The notes: generated by a model from the sequence alone, not told the origin. DNA of 64,000 bases from Epiperipatus broadwayi (GCA_028023455.1 JAQFVV010006208.1:7172963-7236962); one strand, 5' to 3'; positions 35,195 to 46,590 are shown, counted from the first letter of the stretch. Program-made: numbers and translations.

Positions 35195-35668
35195 CGAGGG
35201 TGGACAAATAGCAGCCCGAGGGCCACATGTGGCCTGCTAAGAGTCTTTATGCAACCCGCCAGGACAGTCAGAAAATCTGCCTTGAACTGAGAGTTTCTTC
35301 CCATGCACGACCAAAGATTCATCTCGTATTTGCCACTAGGATGGCCACATCAACACACATGCGCAGTGTAAATATGATGTGCAGTGCTTTTCCAGTTGAT
35401 CTGGTTAATTTCAATTTTGTCTTTGCATTAGCAAATATATACATTTTCAACTTTAGTGAAACCATGAACTCCTGAAAAAATGTAAAATCGGTGATGAATG
35501 TCAAGAATGGAAATTTCATTGGTAATTCATGGAATAAAGCAGTGTCTTTATTGTGTCATGAAAAAAAGGTGCGGCCCTCTGCTAACCTTCACTTCCACAA
35601 AGTGGCCCCTGATGCAGCCCTCCGCCAACCTCTGCGGGCCCCCGAGTCAAAACAATTACCCACCCCTG
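35195..35668 (+). mobile_element. Non-autonomous hAT element, copy 2
   Basis: Parallel to 4524-5082 along its length: GGGTGGACAAATAGCAGCCC, GACAGTCAGAAAATC, TTCCAGTTGATCTG, ACTTTAGTGAAACCATGAAC, and the end AATTACCCACCCCTG. The 5' terminus is mutated, and no 8-bp duplication is evident (ATGGAACAT against CCTTAGGGG). The transposase N-terminal segment is broken by frameshifts. The GTGGCCCC tandem block is shorter than in copy 1. Confidence 0.8.
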
Positions 35669-35689
35669 CCTTAGGGGTATGTTTACCCA

Positions 35690-36000
35690 TTACAGATCAA
35701 TATTCCCTTCGTCCAAGAAACACAATAAAATTACTTCAACTTAATATTGAAGATATATCATAATCAAAAATGGAGTTCCTCTACAAATTAACTGTTCAGT
35801 ACAATGCTGATGTAATTGTACTTCAAGAGGCACATCATCTTCTAATAATGTATATCTTCTTAAATTTCTGGATTTACATTGATTAATATTAATATGCACT
35901 CTAAAAATGTTATGGCTAATTTGGGTTCAAATTATCTTGTAATGTTGCATACTTGTCCACCTTCTTTATACCACTTATTGTAAGCTTTAGAAAGCAAATA
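35690..36000 (+). mobile_element. LINE endonuclease fragment
   Basis: The plus frame reads IKLLQLNIEDIS, a stop, then MEFLYKLTVQYNADVIVLQE followed by AH. This matches the start of an AP-endonuclease domain of a Jockey/CR1-like LINE (N-I-x-G-I ... DxxxLQExH). It probably belonged with the reverse transcriptase at 37560-39500, the two parts now separated by later insertions. Confidence 0.7.
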
Positions 36001-36043
36001 GGTGCCTGATAACAGTACTGATTCTATCCTGTGCCTTCTTATT

Positions 36044-36100
36044 CAAAATACCCAAACTAGTTTCAAGCTTGTGGCTTTCATCAGTGAGGAGCTTTGGATC
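36044..36100 (-). ncRNA. Hammerhead ribozyme motif, tandem copy 1
   Basis: Minus strand: UCCUCA, CUGAUGA, a perfect 4-bp stem II AAGC/GCUU around CACAA, GAAA, ACU/AGU, then U at position 17 (GUU, a weaker cleavage triplet). Stem I is shortened on the 3' side. Confidence 0.65.
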
Positions 36101-36102
36101 TT

Positions 36103-36150
36103 ACTAGTTTCAAGCTTATGGCTTTCATCAGTGAGGAGCTTTGGATCTTG
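36103..36150 (-). ncRNA. Hammerhead ribozyme motif, tandem copy 2, 3' arm lost
   Basis: An almost exact duplicate of 36056-36102 (47-bp unit). Core and stems II and III (AAGC/GCUU; ACU/AGU) are intact, but the sequence after the AGU of stem III is the start of copy 1 and not the stem I partner. Confidence 0.65.
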
Positions 36151-36456
36151 GAGTAGTACAACTGGATTTTTAGGATCTAGTGCACCTTCTCTCCAGATTC
36201 TATTATCTATCTCTATGATAATTATACTAGTAAAGTATCAGCCTAAACTAAAAAACAAATGTTTTCCATTTAAGGTAATTTTCTTATATAGTTATATAGA
36301 AATCAATCCAGTTCAGTTTCTATATATTCTGGTGCCTTTGGTTTTTAATAACTAAAGTCTCGTCTACCCTTTGGCCAGGATTTGGATATAAATCAATAAA
36401 ATATTCTATGACCTGCTGACAGTATTTAATAAATCCCTATCCTATACCTTCTTGTT

Positions 36457-36515
36457 CAAAATCCCCAGATTATTTCAAACTTATGGCTTTCATCAGTAAG
36501 AGTCTTTGGATTTAT
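36457..36515 (-). ncRNA. Hammerhead ribozyme motif, degenerate
   Basis: Minus strand: CUGAUGA, AAGCCAUAAGUUU and GAAA are recognisable. Stem III is damaged (AUAAU), and CUCUUA replaces the usual UCCUCA in stem I. Confidence 0.5.
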
Positions 36516-36656
36516 ATAACTCTACAAGCAAATTGACTTAGATTGAAGACATTTATATGTTTTTTAATTTGAATTGATAGCTTGATAATATAACATAGAA
36601 ATAAATGGTAGAAGCTGGAGGGGTACATTAAATCCTAAAGGTCCAGTTGCATTGTT

Positions 36657-36717
36657 CCAAGATACAAAGCTCCTCACTGATGAAAGCCATAAACTTGAAA
36701 CTAGTCTGGGGATTTGG
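36657..36717 (+). ncRNA. Hammerhead ribozyme motif, sense strand, near complete
   Basis: CCAA..UUGG outer pairing, UCCUCA/UGGGGA, CUGAUGA, GAAA, ACU/AGU and C17 are all present. Stem II (AAGC against ACUU) has one mismatch. It lies with 36457-36515 as a widely spaced inverted pair. Confidence 0.68.
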
Positions 36718-37084
36718 GATACAAAAGTACAAGATAGGGATTAAGTTTGCAATAAATATCATAGAGAAGGTGGAAAAGTATACTACTAAAACCGATATAT
36801 GTAAACTAAAGTTGTGTGACATTCATTGGTTTATCTTGTAAAGCAAACAATTTCTATTGAAGATAGTTCAAATGGTATTATAATTACTTTTTAAATAAAT
36901 AATATTTATTTATGCAATGTTTACAATCCTCCCAATACAAGTTGGCCTTATCTTTTGCTTTGTGATTTTCCTTTGCTTCCTGACTTTCTTACGCCTTTTG
37001 TTATTTATAGGAAGTTTCAATTCTTATAGTGGTCTTTTGGAATTATGTAAATGAAAGTCACATGTGTTTTGTTTTTTTTCATGT

Positions 37085-37172
37085 CAAAGCATCGGCCGGG
37101 AAGCGAACCCATGAACCCAGGACAACTGCTTGTACGGCAGCTATGCTGACCACTCGACTACCAACACTTTAC
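37085..37172 (-). mobile_element. tRNA-derived SINE-like unit, copy 2
   Basis: In reverse complement: GGTAGTCGAGTGGTCAGCAT (A-box side), then CATGGGTTCGCTTCCCGGCC (B-box side), then GATGCTTTGACATGAAA. The 3' end is the same as in the unit at 6447-6530. It is inserted in a LINE-rich region. Confidence 0.75.
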
Positions 37173-37352
37173 AAGTCACACATGTTTATCAATTGATAAA
37201 ATGGATAGATGTAAATAACATGCACTTTTTGATGTTAAATAAGGAGGAACTTTCCATTCAGCAGATAGGGAATAGAAACATCTGATTTGTGTTTATTTTG
37301 ACCAAAAATGATTCACCATTACTTGCTGAACTACTGATATTAGACCATTTCT

Positions 37353-37515
37353 CATAACTAATATAATAAACCTAGTCTCTAATCACTTAAAAATCTGCAT
37401 CCCTATGGTTTAAGGTATACTGTTCTGAGATGGGACCATAACTAATATAATAAACCTAGTCTAATCACTTAAAAATCTGCATCCCTATGGTTTAAACTAT
37501 CCTGTTCTGAGATGG
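37353..37515. repeat. Direct tandem duplication of about 77 bp
   Basis: The block CATAACTAATATAATAAACC ... GCATCCCTATGGTTTAA ... CTGTTCTGAGATGG occurs twice in succession with two small differences. Confidence 0.85.
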
Positions 37516-37559
37516 AATTTAAGAACAGCTAATTGGAATCAATATTCTGAATATCTTGG

Positions 37560-39500
37560 AAGAAAATAGAATCTCTCCAATTCCTTCTTGCTATGATAGA
37601 TTTGACAAACTCTTAATAATAGCTTCCCCAGAGCCCATCCCTCATTAATATCATAAGCAATTCATATTTTCTGGTTGGAATAAAATTGGCAGTACTCTTT
37701 GTAACTAAATTCTGTCTCGCAAAGATCTGGAAATAGTTGACAAACTAATCACTAGGTGATGCCATAAAAGAAAAATGGGGCGAGACTGTGGAGAAATAAA
37801 ACTTTACAACATCTACTTGTAAAACCTGGGCAAGCTTGGTGGGTATAAAAATACTGTTAAAAGAACCATTTGTGTCACTGTTAATCAGGTTGCCACTCTT
37901 ATAGACTTGACTTCTGAACCCAAGATTGTTAAACTGAGGAAAAGTATTATTAGAGCATAATTGCAAGCATTTCTTTCATAATTTGCCTAAAATAGCAGTC
38001 TGATAATAACTGTGAATGTTGTTGAAATCAAACACTCTTGATTATTTTAAATCAGGAAAAGCCTCAGAACATACTTCCATAGTTTCTAAAAAATTGGAAA
38101 CCTGAAGCTAAAGAATGGTTGACAGAATTATTCAGCAACATTATTCATATAGAATGTATTCCAAAAATTTTTGCTTACAAGTAAAACTGTACCAGTCTCA
38201 AAACCAACCATGCCACCAAAAAGTTAATGCACAGATTTTTGAAAGAATAATATTAACATGAATTTTAGCAATAGCTGAAGATCAGCTTTCTATAGAGCAG
38301 TCTGGTTTTAGGCCAGGATGAAGCTGTTCTGAACAAGTTTTATTTTTTAACATCTCACAATGAAAAAGGATTTTAAAATAAATTAAACACTAATGCTATC
38401 TTTGTTGATATAACCTCGGCTTATGATTCCATTTGGAAAAATGGCTTTCTTCTAAAAGTTTCCAAAATTCTTAAAAGGAGGAATACATTTAATTTACTTG
38501 AGAAAATGCTTCCCAATAGGAAAATTCAAATGACATTCAATGGTTATTGTAATAGATGCAAAATTTTATAAAACAATATGCTACAGGGTTCGGTTTTTTC
38601 ACTTACTTGACTTCATATATTCATCAGCGATCTAGATACTAAGACAGGAAATTAATATATGTTGATGATGCTACTTTGACTTTTCAAAAGATTTTTTTCC
38701 TGAAATGTAAAAGTCTCTCAATAGGAATATGAAAAAATTGGAAGTTTTTCAATGTCTGGAGTCTTATTCTTAATCCAATGAAGACAGTATATTCATTTAT
38801 CATCTAAACAGCAGAGAATCATTGAATATTATTTTTTTCAATATTAGTCTGAAATATGATCCTACACATGTTTAGAAGTGGCCTTGCATCATATCATAAC
38901 TTATTTTCACCATTTACATAAGGTTAGATCGCAATTAATTTTCAAGGAATAATCTCCTTGAAACCCTGGTTCTCACTTGTTGGGGTTGTGATATACTTTA
39001 TAGACAATTTCCTTAACATTAGCTTATTACACTGGTGAATATTGTGCCTCTATTTGGAGAAAAAATACTCATACTAAAATTTTGAATACTTAATTATCGT
39101 ATGAGTATACTTAAGTCTACTTTTTGCAGTGGCTTCATGTTTTTTCACATACTCCTCTACCCAATATCGGAAGAGAAATTGCCTCACAGAAGCTGTTTAA
39201 AAACTGCAAAGTAGATCAGATTTGCCAATAATTCAAGGTATAGTTTTACCACCCGAGACTTCAATTCAAGATTTCCATTTTGAATGTTCAACCAAGAATT
39301 TATAATCAAAGAATTATGGCATGAAAAACGGAGTTCTTATGAGATTAGAAATAAATTTCTTTTTCCAAATCCAATAATAAAGCCAGATAGATTTGATCTT
39401 CCTAGATGCAATAGGAGTCTCATCAATTATCCGTTGTCATTATGCTCATCCAATTCACAAATGAAACTTTTCCGCCACTGATCTTTACAAGTGTGGGCAA
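37560..39500 (+). mobile_element. Jockey/CR1-like LINE, decayed reverse transcriptase
   Basis: Broken frames read, in order: FVDITSAYDSIWKNGFLLKV (RT motif A region), MLPNRKIQMTFNG, LQGSV (PQGS box, mutated), ISDLDT, VDDATLTF-like (YADD region), LNPMKTVYSF and NLLETLVLTCWGC. This order matches LINE reverse transcriptases with the 'AYDTVW ... LPQGSV ... YADD ... LNPxKT ... WG' layout. Stops and frameshifts make it dead. Confidence 0.75.
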
Positions 39501-40379
39501 ATGCAAACTATGAATGTCATTGTTAATGACTGTCAAATTTATGATTACAGCAACAGAATTGGACAATAAAACCAAGTGAATCTATCTCCTGGTTATAATA
39601 TCTAAGAAATCTTTATGATATCTTGCTAATAGTTAAGTTATCTAAATCCTTGGGCTAAATAAATAAATACTACAAAGTATTTTTATATTTAATTGAAAAA
39701 ATTTGAAAGTATCGTCCATGAAAAGAGATAGAAAAATCCAAGATTTGAGCTCACCTAATAATTATTTATAATGAATATATGAATGTGATCTTTGAGAATT
39801 AGAGATTTTTTATCACAAATAATAATAGTCACAGATTGAAATGTTTCTAAGAATCGTGGCTAGAATATTTTCATTACCTTTGTGTCCATTCATGTACTTA
39901 TAATACAATGACTTACAGCGTCTATATATCAATAACAAAAATCATAATAAACCAGAAGTGCAAATCACTTCTTATAGATATTACCTTTTCTCACATATTA
40001 TATAATGGTTTATTGTCATGTATTTTACCTTATAAACTCAGACTAAACTTTTGAATGACTCTTTAAGTCAGTCCCAATGCTAACCCTAATCTTATTTAAA
40101 TGTATATACATGAATAATTTATCTTTCACTATTTTACATAATATTTGTTTCTATCGACTTAGTTAAATTCTAATGGCTTAAAAGGGAACACATTTCTATA
40201 ATTTCATGAATAAATAAACATAATTAAAAACCAGAACAAATTGATTTTTAAGTTCTGTAAAATAATAAATAATTTGGACTTTTTTTTTTGTTGTTGGACT
40301 TAAAAACACAAAAAATTAATTACAATATGAGGTTAGATTGATGTAATGATCACATGGGTATGACTACAATATCAATTTC

Positions 40380-40690
40380 ACCATGGGCTTTGAGCGTTCC
40401 ATCATTGGTTTTTCAATGAAATGGTCGGTTGAATAGTTAGAAGGGTGAGAAGGTTGAAGCTTGGCCATTAAAGTTTAAGGAATTGCTATCTCAATATAAG
40501 CTGAGCACTGATTGTATATATGTGTGGGAAATTATGATCTGGCCCAACTGATGAGTGCCGGTTCTGCATGAAATGCATATATTGGAATCATTTATCTTTT
40601 TCACATCTGTGTGGTCATGTGTATCAGTTGTTTAAGATGGAGTGAAGGATGAATATAGATTAAAAATCCTAAGTTCAAATCCTTCATATT
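40380..40690 (+). mobile_element. Family B element: hammerhead joined to a tRNA-like 3' part
   Basis: Starts GGGCTTTGAGCGTTCCATCA, then CCATTAAAGT, GAGCACTGATTGTATATAT, the ribozyme (40535-40590), CATTTATCTTTTTCACAT, and ends in a tRNA-like stretch with a B-box-like AAGTTCAAATCC. Copies: 44640-44890 (+), 53768-53985 (-), 61795-62105 (-). The unit length of about 310 bp and the polymerase III-like box suggest a SINE or retrozyme-like element. Confidence 0.72.
40535..40590 (+). ncRNA. Hammerhead ribozyme, family B, sense strand
   Basis: Stem I: UGAU and CCAA on the left pair with UUGG and AUCA on the right. The core is CUGAUGA, stem II is GUGC/GCAU (one G-U pair) with loop CGGUUCU, then GAAA. 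A short self-paired stem III (AUG..UAU) leaves A at position 17. Core bases are complete. Confidence 0.72.
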
Positions 40691-40730
40691 AGTGTAGTAA
40701 ACATTCAGTACATTAAATGAATAGATTAAT

Positions 40731-41405
40731 TATAGAATTGATTTTCTACTTCTAAAAGTAGTAAATTATTCCTTTTATTATTATTAAATCAAAAAGATGA
40801 TGATTGAGAAAAAAGTGTAGAATTTATCAAATCTTACAGTAACAATAACAAAAAAATATACATATTTCATCTATAAATGATAATTTTTATAGTATTGTAA
40901 ATGTAAATCAATTATTATGAAGCACTGAAAACTTTGAAATTATTCAAACGGAAGTCAATCTCCAATAATGCGCTATTTCTTAAATATTATAAATCTATGC
41001 ACACTCTCCCACCAGTAAGATTTATAAGTCATGTTTGTCTAATCGTAGGTAGTTAAAATGAGACACTGTCTTTCTCCTGCGATGGGTTAAATAGATTTGT
41101 ACAATTGAATATTTAATTATAACATCAGGCACACAATAGACTCAAGCCGTGATTTAAGCATGGTCTGTAAGGGTTGGTGTATATAGAATGTACACTCTAA
41201 ACTTAAGTGATTCGCTTAAGTTTTTTAAACTCTCACCGGGCGGGAGAGTATGCGTAGATATATAATATTTAAGAAATAGCGGATTATCGGAGATTGACTT
41301 CCGTTTGAATAATGGTATTGAAAAGTAATTTTTTATAAAGTCATTATTATTGGCAGGATTAGAACTGTGATTATCAGACAGTAAACAAGAATATAGCACT
41401 CCTTG
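40731..41405. repeat. Host repeat E, copy 1, split by a fold-back insertion
   Basis: GATTTTCTACTTCTAAAAGT, ATCTTACAGTAACAATAACA and GGTATTGAAAAGTAA blocks are shared in order with 47653-48590, but each copy is interrupted at a different point by a different fold-back element. The copies thus act as empty sites for each other. Confidence 0.75.
40936..41316. repeat. Fold-back element with arms of about 75 bp
   Basis: ATTATTCAAACGGAAGTCAA at the left is mirrored by TTGACTTCCGTTTGAATAAT at the right. The arms extend through ATGCGCTATTTCTTAAATAT. The spacer of about 210 bp has no recognised content. The flanks carry AGTATTG and GGTATTG, a possible short target duplication. Confidence 0.85.
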
Positions 41406-41484
41406 AAACAACTAGATATTTCCAGGTTACAATCCTATTTCTAAATGAAACTTGCATTAAACATCACATGATCACCATCTCATG

Positions 41485-41580
41485 CTAGATAGGGATTTTA
41501 TGCACAAGCCTTCTGGCATCCATTAATTACTCTGGTTAGCACAAGGTGGCACTACTATATGGAGTTTTTTGCCTATTGCT
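41485..41580. repeat. Family A solo arm
   Basis: CTAGATAGGGATTTTATGCA, AAGCCTTCTGGCATCCATTA and GGTGGCACTACTATATGGAG are the family A right arm without ribozyme or partner. AACATCACATGATCACCA lies just upstream. Confidence 0.8.
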
Positions 41581-41918
41581 TTCATTCAGAATAAAAATAG
41601 AAATGCTGAGAACAGGTGAAGTAAAATAAGCTTTTTGAAATTTGAATTTCATACAATTTTAATATGGATTATTTCAATACGCTAAAAAATAATCAAATGG
41701 TTGCCTTTTTTGAAAGTCACATGACATTCAATCATCAGGAGTAATTATCTGAGTTTCATTTCAGAATTCTTTAGCATTTGAATGTCACTATATTATTTTG
41801 CAGTTGAATAATTACCCATGTGAGAGATGGATTCAACAATAAACAGTTCCTGGAACAAAGCTTAATCTTTTACTCCGGTGCTTGAACATCACAATATCCT
41901 AAGCAATAATCATAAATA

Positions 41919-42160
41919 CCATATAATACTAAATTATCCGTGCACTTTACTCTTTTATAGTTTACAGTTTCGATTGCCCCAGCAATCTTCTTCAGAACTT
42001 TTATATCTTCTAACTTCAACTGCTAAATTAAAAAAATTGAATTTAGCAGATGAAGGTAGGAGATATAAAAATTCTGAAGAAGATTGCTGGGGCAATTGAA
42101 ATGGTAACTAAAGCATTGTGTAACAGTAGTAAAATGCATGGATGATTTAGTATTATATGG
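41919..42160. repeat. Family C fold-back element
   Basis: CCATATAATACTAAATTATC at the left is mirrored at the right end. Each half carries AGATTGCTGGGGCAAT(C/T)GAAA in opposite orientation. Related halves are at 50660-50700 and 51225-51265. Confidence 0.85.
41961..42000 (-). ncRNA. Hammerhead-like motif, family C
   Basis: Minus strand: CUGAAGA (fits CUGANGA), one extra A, a perfect 6-bp stem II GAUUGC/GCAAUC with loop UGGG, then GAAAC. Stem III and stem I are not convincing. The partner at 42070-42110 is similar but has UGAAA after a damaged stem II. Confidence 0.42.
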
Positions 42161-42164
42161 TATA

Positions 42165-43700
42165 CATTTGGCAATGCAATAAGAAAGAGTAGTTATTATG
42201 CTTCTTGAAGAAGATAAAGGAATACTGGCAATAATCATTTATTGGCTAATTATTTCAAAACATCATACTAATATCAAGAGTCTGTTTTTTGTAATCAATT
42301 CGAAGTCTTATAAGATAATACCAAATAAATCCCCAATTAAAAACTGCTTTAGAAAATATTGGTACTCCATGAAGTTAAGCACCATTGAAAAGTTCATCAT
42401 TATGATGATGAATTAATGTAGTTTGTACTTGATATAGTATCTATTTTACTCATTGATCTACTTTCTTCATCTATTTCTTAGATTTAAAACCTATCTTATT
42501 TGAATTTATTGTGCTACGAATAATGTTCTGCTTTAATTATGAATAGCATTGATATTATAGAAGAATAAAATATTCTTGTACATTTTTTTCACTTTATATT
42601 CATTAATTTTTATCCCATCCTCATAGCTGAAAAGGTTTCATTTCATTGCTGTTGCATTCTGGTTATATATTTGGGGAAAAAAATCTAATTGTTATTAACA
42701 TAAACTAAAATCAATAAATTAGCAGCAAGTGGAGATACCAGTAATTTTACAGTATTGATTTTTAAAAATTTGCTTTTATTTTAAAAATATAGAAGTGAAG
42801 TAAATTCATTATTGTGTTATCAGCCAATGGTGCGATATAGCTTTATCTTAAGATGTCATATCATACGTATATTTCTCCATATATTCATTTAACTTTTTGG
42901 CATATGGGATATTTACTTAAATTGCCTTTATTTTTTCTTATATATTTAGAAATATGGTTAGATAAATAGATAGGTGAATGGATGGATAAATAAATAAATC
43001 GATGGATGGCAGTCTCGAATATTTTTGGAAGCAGATAAAAATAAACTAGCAAAATATCCATAAAGATGTTAATGCTTTACCTTGCCAGAAGTCAAGGCTA
43101 TATGCTATTACAATTATACTTTTTTCTCTTTACTGTCTGCATTAAAATTCATATAATCAATCCAGAATAATCTAGATCTTTTTTTTTTTTTTTTGCTAAT
43201 AAAAACTACCTGCCCATTTATTGAGCAATATTTGGATGATTTGTGATTTGACTATGAGATATCTACGTGAAAGAAAAATGTTAAGTCTACTTGCAAAATG
43301 AACCACCCCCCTCCCCCTTTTCATTCAACTTACACTAGAACTTTGAGTCATGAATATAGCAAGTGGGATATGCTAATAATTATGCCATGCGTTTTTTAAA
43401 TGCATTTATGTGTATATATTTTAAAACATATAGGTAGGTAGATATTTATTTTTATATGTCACACACGCGGATGGGTGTATACGTGCAGTACATTCAATTT
43501 ATAGAACATCAATTTGTATACACCTACACTTGAATTTGATTTTAAGTCGTATTTGTGTGTGTAAAAATCTTGTAAGAAAAAAATCATTAGCATATAATAC
43601 ATTTTTGGAAATTGTCCTTGACAGCATTTCTTCTTTTTGTTTCCTGTTTTTTTTAATTTGCAATTGCTTTTAACTCTATACTTTAAATGATTGGATTAAT
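42165..43700. other. A+T-rich intron, nothing recognised
   Basis: Apart from a GATA/GGAT-type microsatellite at about 42958-43015 and a C-run near 43303-43318, no coding or repeat structure was identified up to the exon at 43703. Confidence 0.4.
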
Positions 43701-43702
43701 AG

Positions 43703-43841
43703 AGCTACGGGTGGCGAATTGCTTGATAACATAGTGAATCAGCCGAAATTGACCGAGAGGGAAATAGCAGATTACATTAGACAGCTTTTACAAGGAATTG
43801 CTCATATGCATGAGAAAAAGATTGTCTACATTGATTTAAAG
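43703..43841 (+). CDS. unc-89: Obscurin/Unc-89-like gene, kinase hinge to catalytic loop
   Basis: A 139-nt exon with acceptor TTAATAG and donor GTAATG. It enters in phase 2, completing Leu, and ends in phase 0. It reads ATGGELLDNIVNQ (hinge and helix D), REIADYIRQLLQGIAHMHE (helix E) and IVYIDLK (catalytic loop). HRD has become YID: the catalytic Asp remains, but the His and the Arg that contacts the activation loop are lost. The intron falls exactly after DLK. The exon is isolated between introns of 22.3 and 9.4 kb, yet its frame joins both neighbours cleanly. Confidence 0.93.
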
Positions 43842-44639
43842 GTAATGTACCGTTTATCTGTTGTTGTTTTTTTAACGGAGTTATATTTTCTCTTTGGTCA
43901 GATAGATATAGAAAGTAATTGATATGTTTCACGTATATGTTTTAGCAGTTATCCGGACAAATGGATTAATAATAGTATTAAATTATATAAAGTTTTAAAA
44001 TGGGAGGATGGTAGTGGTCAACATTTATGTCATATGATATTTACACGACGTGATGTATATATACATTCTCATATATATACAGATATTTCAACAAATAAAT
44101 AATGTTATTCAAAAACAATATGGGTAAATTTTTAAAATTGCTTTGATTTTTGAGGGTCATCTTGGGTTAAATGATGTCACTCCTCTTCAAGGAAATTTCA
44201 ATAGCTTCTAGCTAACAGTATTTTGAATTGCTGTGACGCAGTGATTTAATAATTGAACTTTTGACATTTTTTTAAAAAATACAAATAAAGCCAACTGTTA
44301 ATTAAATTTTTTAAAACTTTCTTTAAAGAAAAATCATTTTTTTAATATTGTTATTAAAAATGTTTTTATTTGGATTTAGAGTCAAAGAAAATAAGACACG
44401 CTATTAAAAATGAATAAAGTGGACCAAAATTACTTTAATATTATTTTATTTAAACAATTATATTTTAGATTAATAAGAAAATTAATAAAGTGAATTAATA
44501 ATAAAACGTTTTAAATGATTTCCGTCACCCCCCTAAACAATTTTTTTTATGATAAAAAAAAAATTGACATCTCTTGTATACAGAATGACAAAATACTTTA
44601 ATAATATTTGATTATACTGGTATTATGTATATACCTGGA

Positions 44640-44890
44640 GCTACGTAAATAAATGATTGTCCATTAAAGTTTGAAGATTTGCTATCTTAATTATAAACCG
44701 AGCACTGATTATATATGTGTGGGGGAGATGATGATCTGAACCAACTGATGAGTGCTGGTTCAGCACGAAATACGTGTATTGGAGATCATTTATCTTTTTT
44801 ACATGTATGTGGTCATGGGTGTTAATTGTATGAGATAGAGCAGATAACTAAAGGGAGTTTGAAAGTCTGTGTTCAAATTCCTTATATAAA
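44640..44890 (+). mobile_element. Family B element, 5'-truncated copy with best ribozyme
   Basis: Shares CCATTAAAGTTTGAAG, GAGCACTGATTATATATGTG, the ribozyme and CATTTATCTTTTTTACATG with 40380-40690, and ends GAAAGTCTGTGTTCAAATTC (B-box-like). The first 80 or so bases of the family unit are missing. Confidence 0.75.
44731..44788 (+). ncRNA. Hammerhead ribozyme, family B, best-folded sense copy
   Basis: Stem I: AUGAUCU pairs perfectly with AGAUCAU, then a 3-base bulge (GAA), then CCAA with UUGG. The core is CUGAUGA. Stem II is GUGC with GCAC around UGGUUCA, then GAAA. A short stem III (AUA with UGU, one G-U pair, 2-base loop) leaves A at position 17. Predicted cleavage falls after 44779, just before UUGG. 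This is the strongest candidate for an active ribozyme on the host-gene sense strand. Confidence 0.8.
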
Positions 44891-44999
44891 ATACTTTAAT
44901 GTAAAATAAATTTTAGATTATCCAATATTCATCATTTTCAATCAAAAAGTTCAATCTAGTGTTTCCAATTTATAGCTTTTCTTCTCCTTCCACATTAAA

Positions 45000-45545
45000 A
45001 AAAAAATTCTTTATTTCATCCATTCTTTTCATACAAGGAACAATCTCTTTGGATCTAGTTTAAGACTTCAACTTTCTCCATCAATTGTCATATCTTTTAG
45101 TAATATGTCCATCTCAAATCAATTTTATCTTCCTACTTTTTCAATGGTATTAATCTATTTGATCTCTCACCCATTTTTTCTCTTAAGTGGCCTTGTTTCA
45201 GATCCATGTGTAAAACTAGCAAAATACATCTATTAAAAACTTTTTTCGAACTCAGATGTGCCATTTAAGTTATTTCTACCAAAAACATTTATTAATTTCT
45301 ATTATTAATGTATAATCCTTCAACATTGATAATTTGACCAAAATATTTGTAGTTGTTAGTTTCTTCCAATTCACGATTACTATTTTCTCCTTTATCTGGA
45401 AATCATGTCTTTAGTCTACCTTTCCTACTTTTTGCTGATAATTCTTAGTAACACTTCCTGCATTCCTGAAGCATTATCTGCAAAAACAGCCACATCATCT
45501 GAAAAATCGAGTTGATTTATTATTGTTACTTACTTTTATTCCCAT
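45000..45545 (-). mobile_element. RTE-like LINE, RT box to C-terminus
   Basis: On the minus strand the frame near 45540-45430 reads LDFSDDVAVFADNASGMQEV, the FADD catalytic box of the reverse transcriptase with Ser for Ala. Further 3' it parallels 10960-11530 (GATCCATGTGTAAAACTAGC; CATCAATTGTCATATCTTTT). Confidence 0.75.
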
Positions 45546-46289
45546 GTAGTTTCTACATACGAATTTGAAGTATGACTAGTAAATAAGAGATAATGAAGAT
45601 TGTATTGAAGCAACAAAGCAATAGATTGTAAAATAATCACTATAACATTTGTTTATGAAACAAAATTTCAGAATGGGTTCAGTGTCCGTAATTGTAGTTA
45701 CTGCGTATTATGATTGTGTGTTATCAGTTAGATGTTGACACTTATATGATTAATGGTAGATGGCTTGAGACTTTTTTCATCCTTCAAAAAAAATTGATTT
45801 GAAAAATCTTCTGGAAAATTCTCACTTTTTTGAAAACATTTTCAAGTTACAATAGTTTGCTTAATAACTGAATATTTACTAAGGCTGTAACCTCAAGAAT
45901 ATGTGTATAAAAATGTGATAGTAGGGACCTCTACAGGTCTTAACCACAAGCTTACGTTTTGGAAGCTTATGTTTGCTTATTAGTTTAATATATATATATA
46001 TGCAGTATATATCAAGATTTAGGTGTTTGAAATCTCTTAACTTACTAATTATTGAGTTTTTAATTCTAGAAGTATATGTGCTTATATTCCTTTGAATTAT
46101 ACCTGGCATTTCAGACTGAATTAGCAGTTATTAGATTAACCTATAATTTATTAGTAATTAACTGAGCTAGCTTATATCCACTTCCTGTTATGGGAAGCTC
46201 ATTTGCAATGATTACTAAGCACTTCCATGTTCATATATATATATATTAATAAAATCAAGTCATACATCACATAACTTATATAGCTTGTG

Positions 46290-46590
46290 TTTACAAATAT
46301 GCAAAATAAAGAGCGTGCTAATAGCTCTAAACAAGCTTACCTTATTATTATTTTTTATGATAAATGCCATAAGAGAATGCATTCAAAATCTTTATCTAAG
46401 ATTGTCCCCATCCCCAGACCGGTTTTGAGCTCCTCACTGATGAAAGCCACAGCTCAAAACCAGTCGGGGGATGGGGACAATCCTAGATAAAGATTTTGAA
46501 TGCGTTTCTTGTGGCATTTATCACAAAAATAATAATAATAATAAAGCTTTTTTAGAGCTACTAACATGCTCTTTATTTTATATATATATA
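46290..46590. repeat. Family A variant palindrome with mutated hammerhead
   Basis: AAGAGCGTGCTAATAGCTCT and AATGCATTCAAAATCTTTAT on the left are mirrored on the right (AAAGATTTTGAATGCG; TAGAGCTACTAACATGCTCT). The centre reads GAGCTCCTCACTGATGAAAG and then AGCTCAAAACCAGTCGGGGG: the core is present, but GAAA has become AAAA. AAGTCATACATCACATAAC precedes the element. Confidence 0.8.

Noticed and set aside
21411-43702. A hidden exon in the 22-kb intron
   Set aside because: VQEL joins ATGGELLDN with the spacing expected of the kinase hinge, so no residues are missing.
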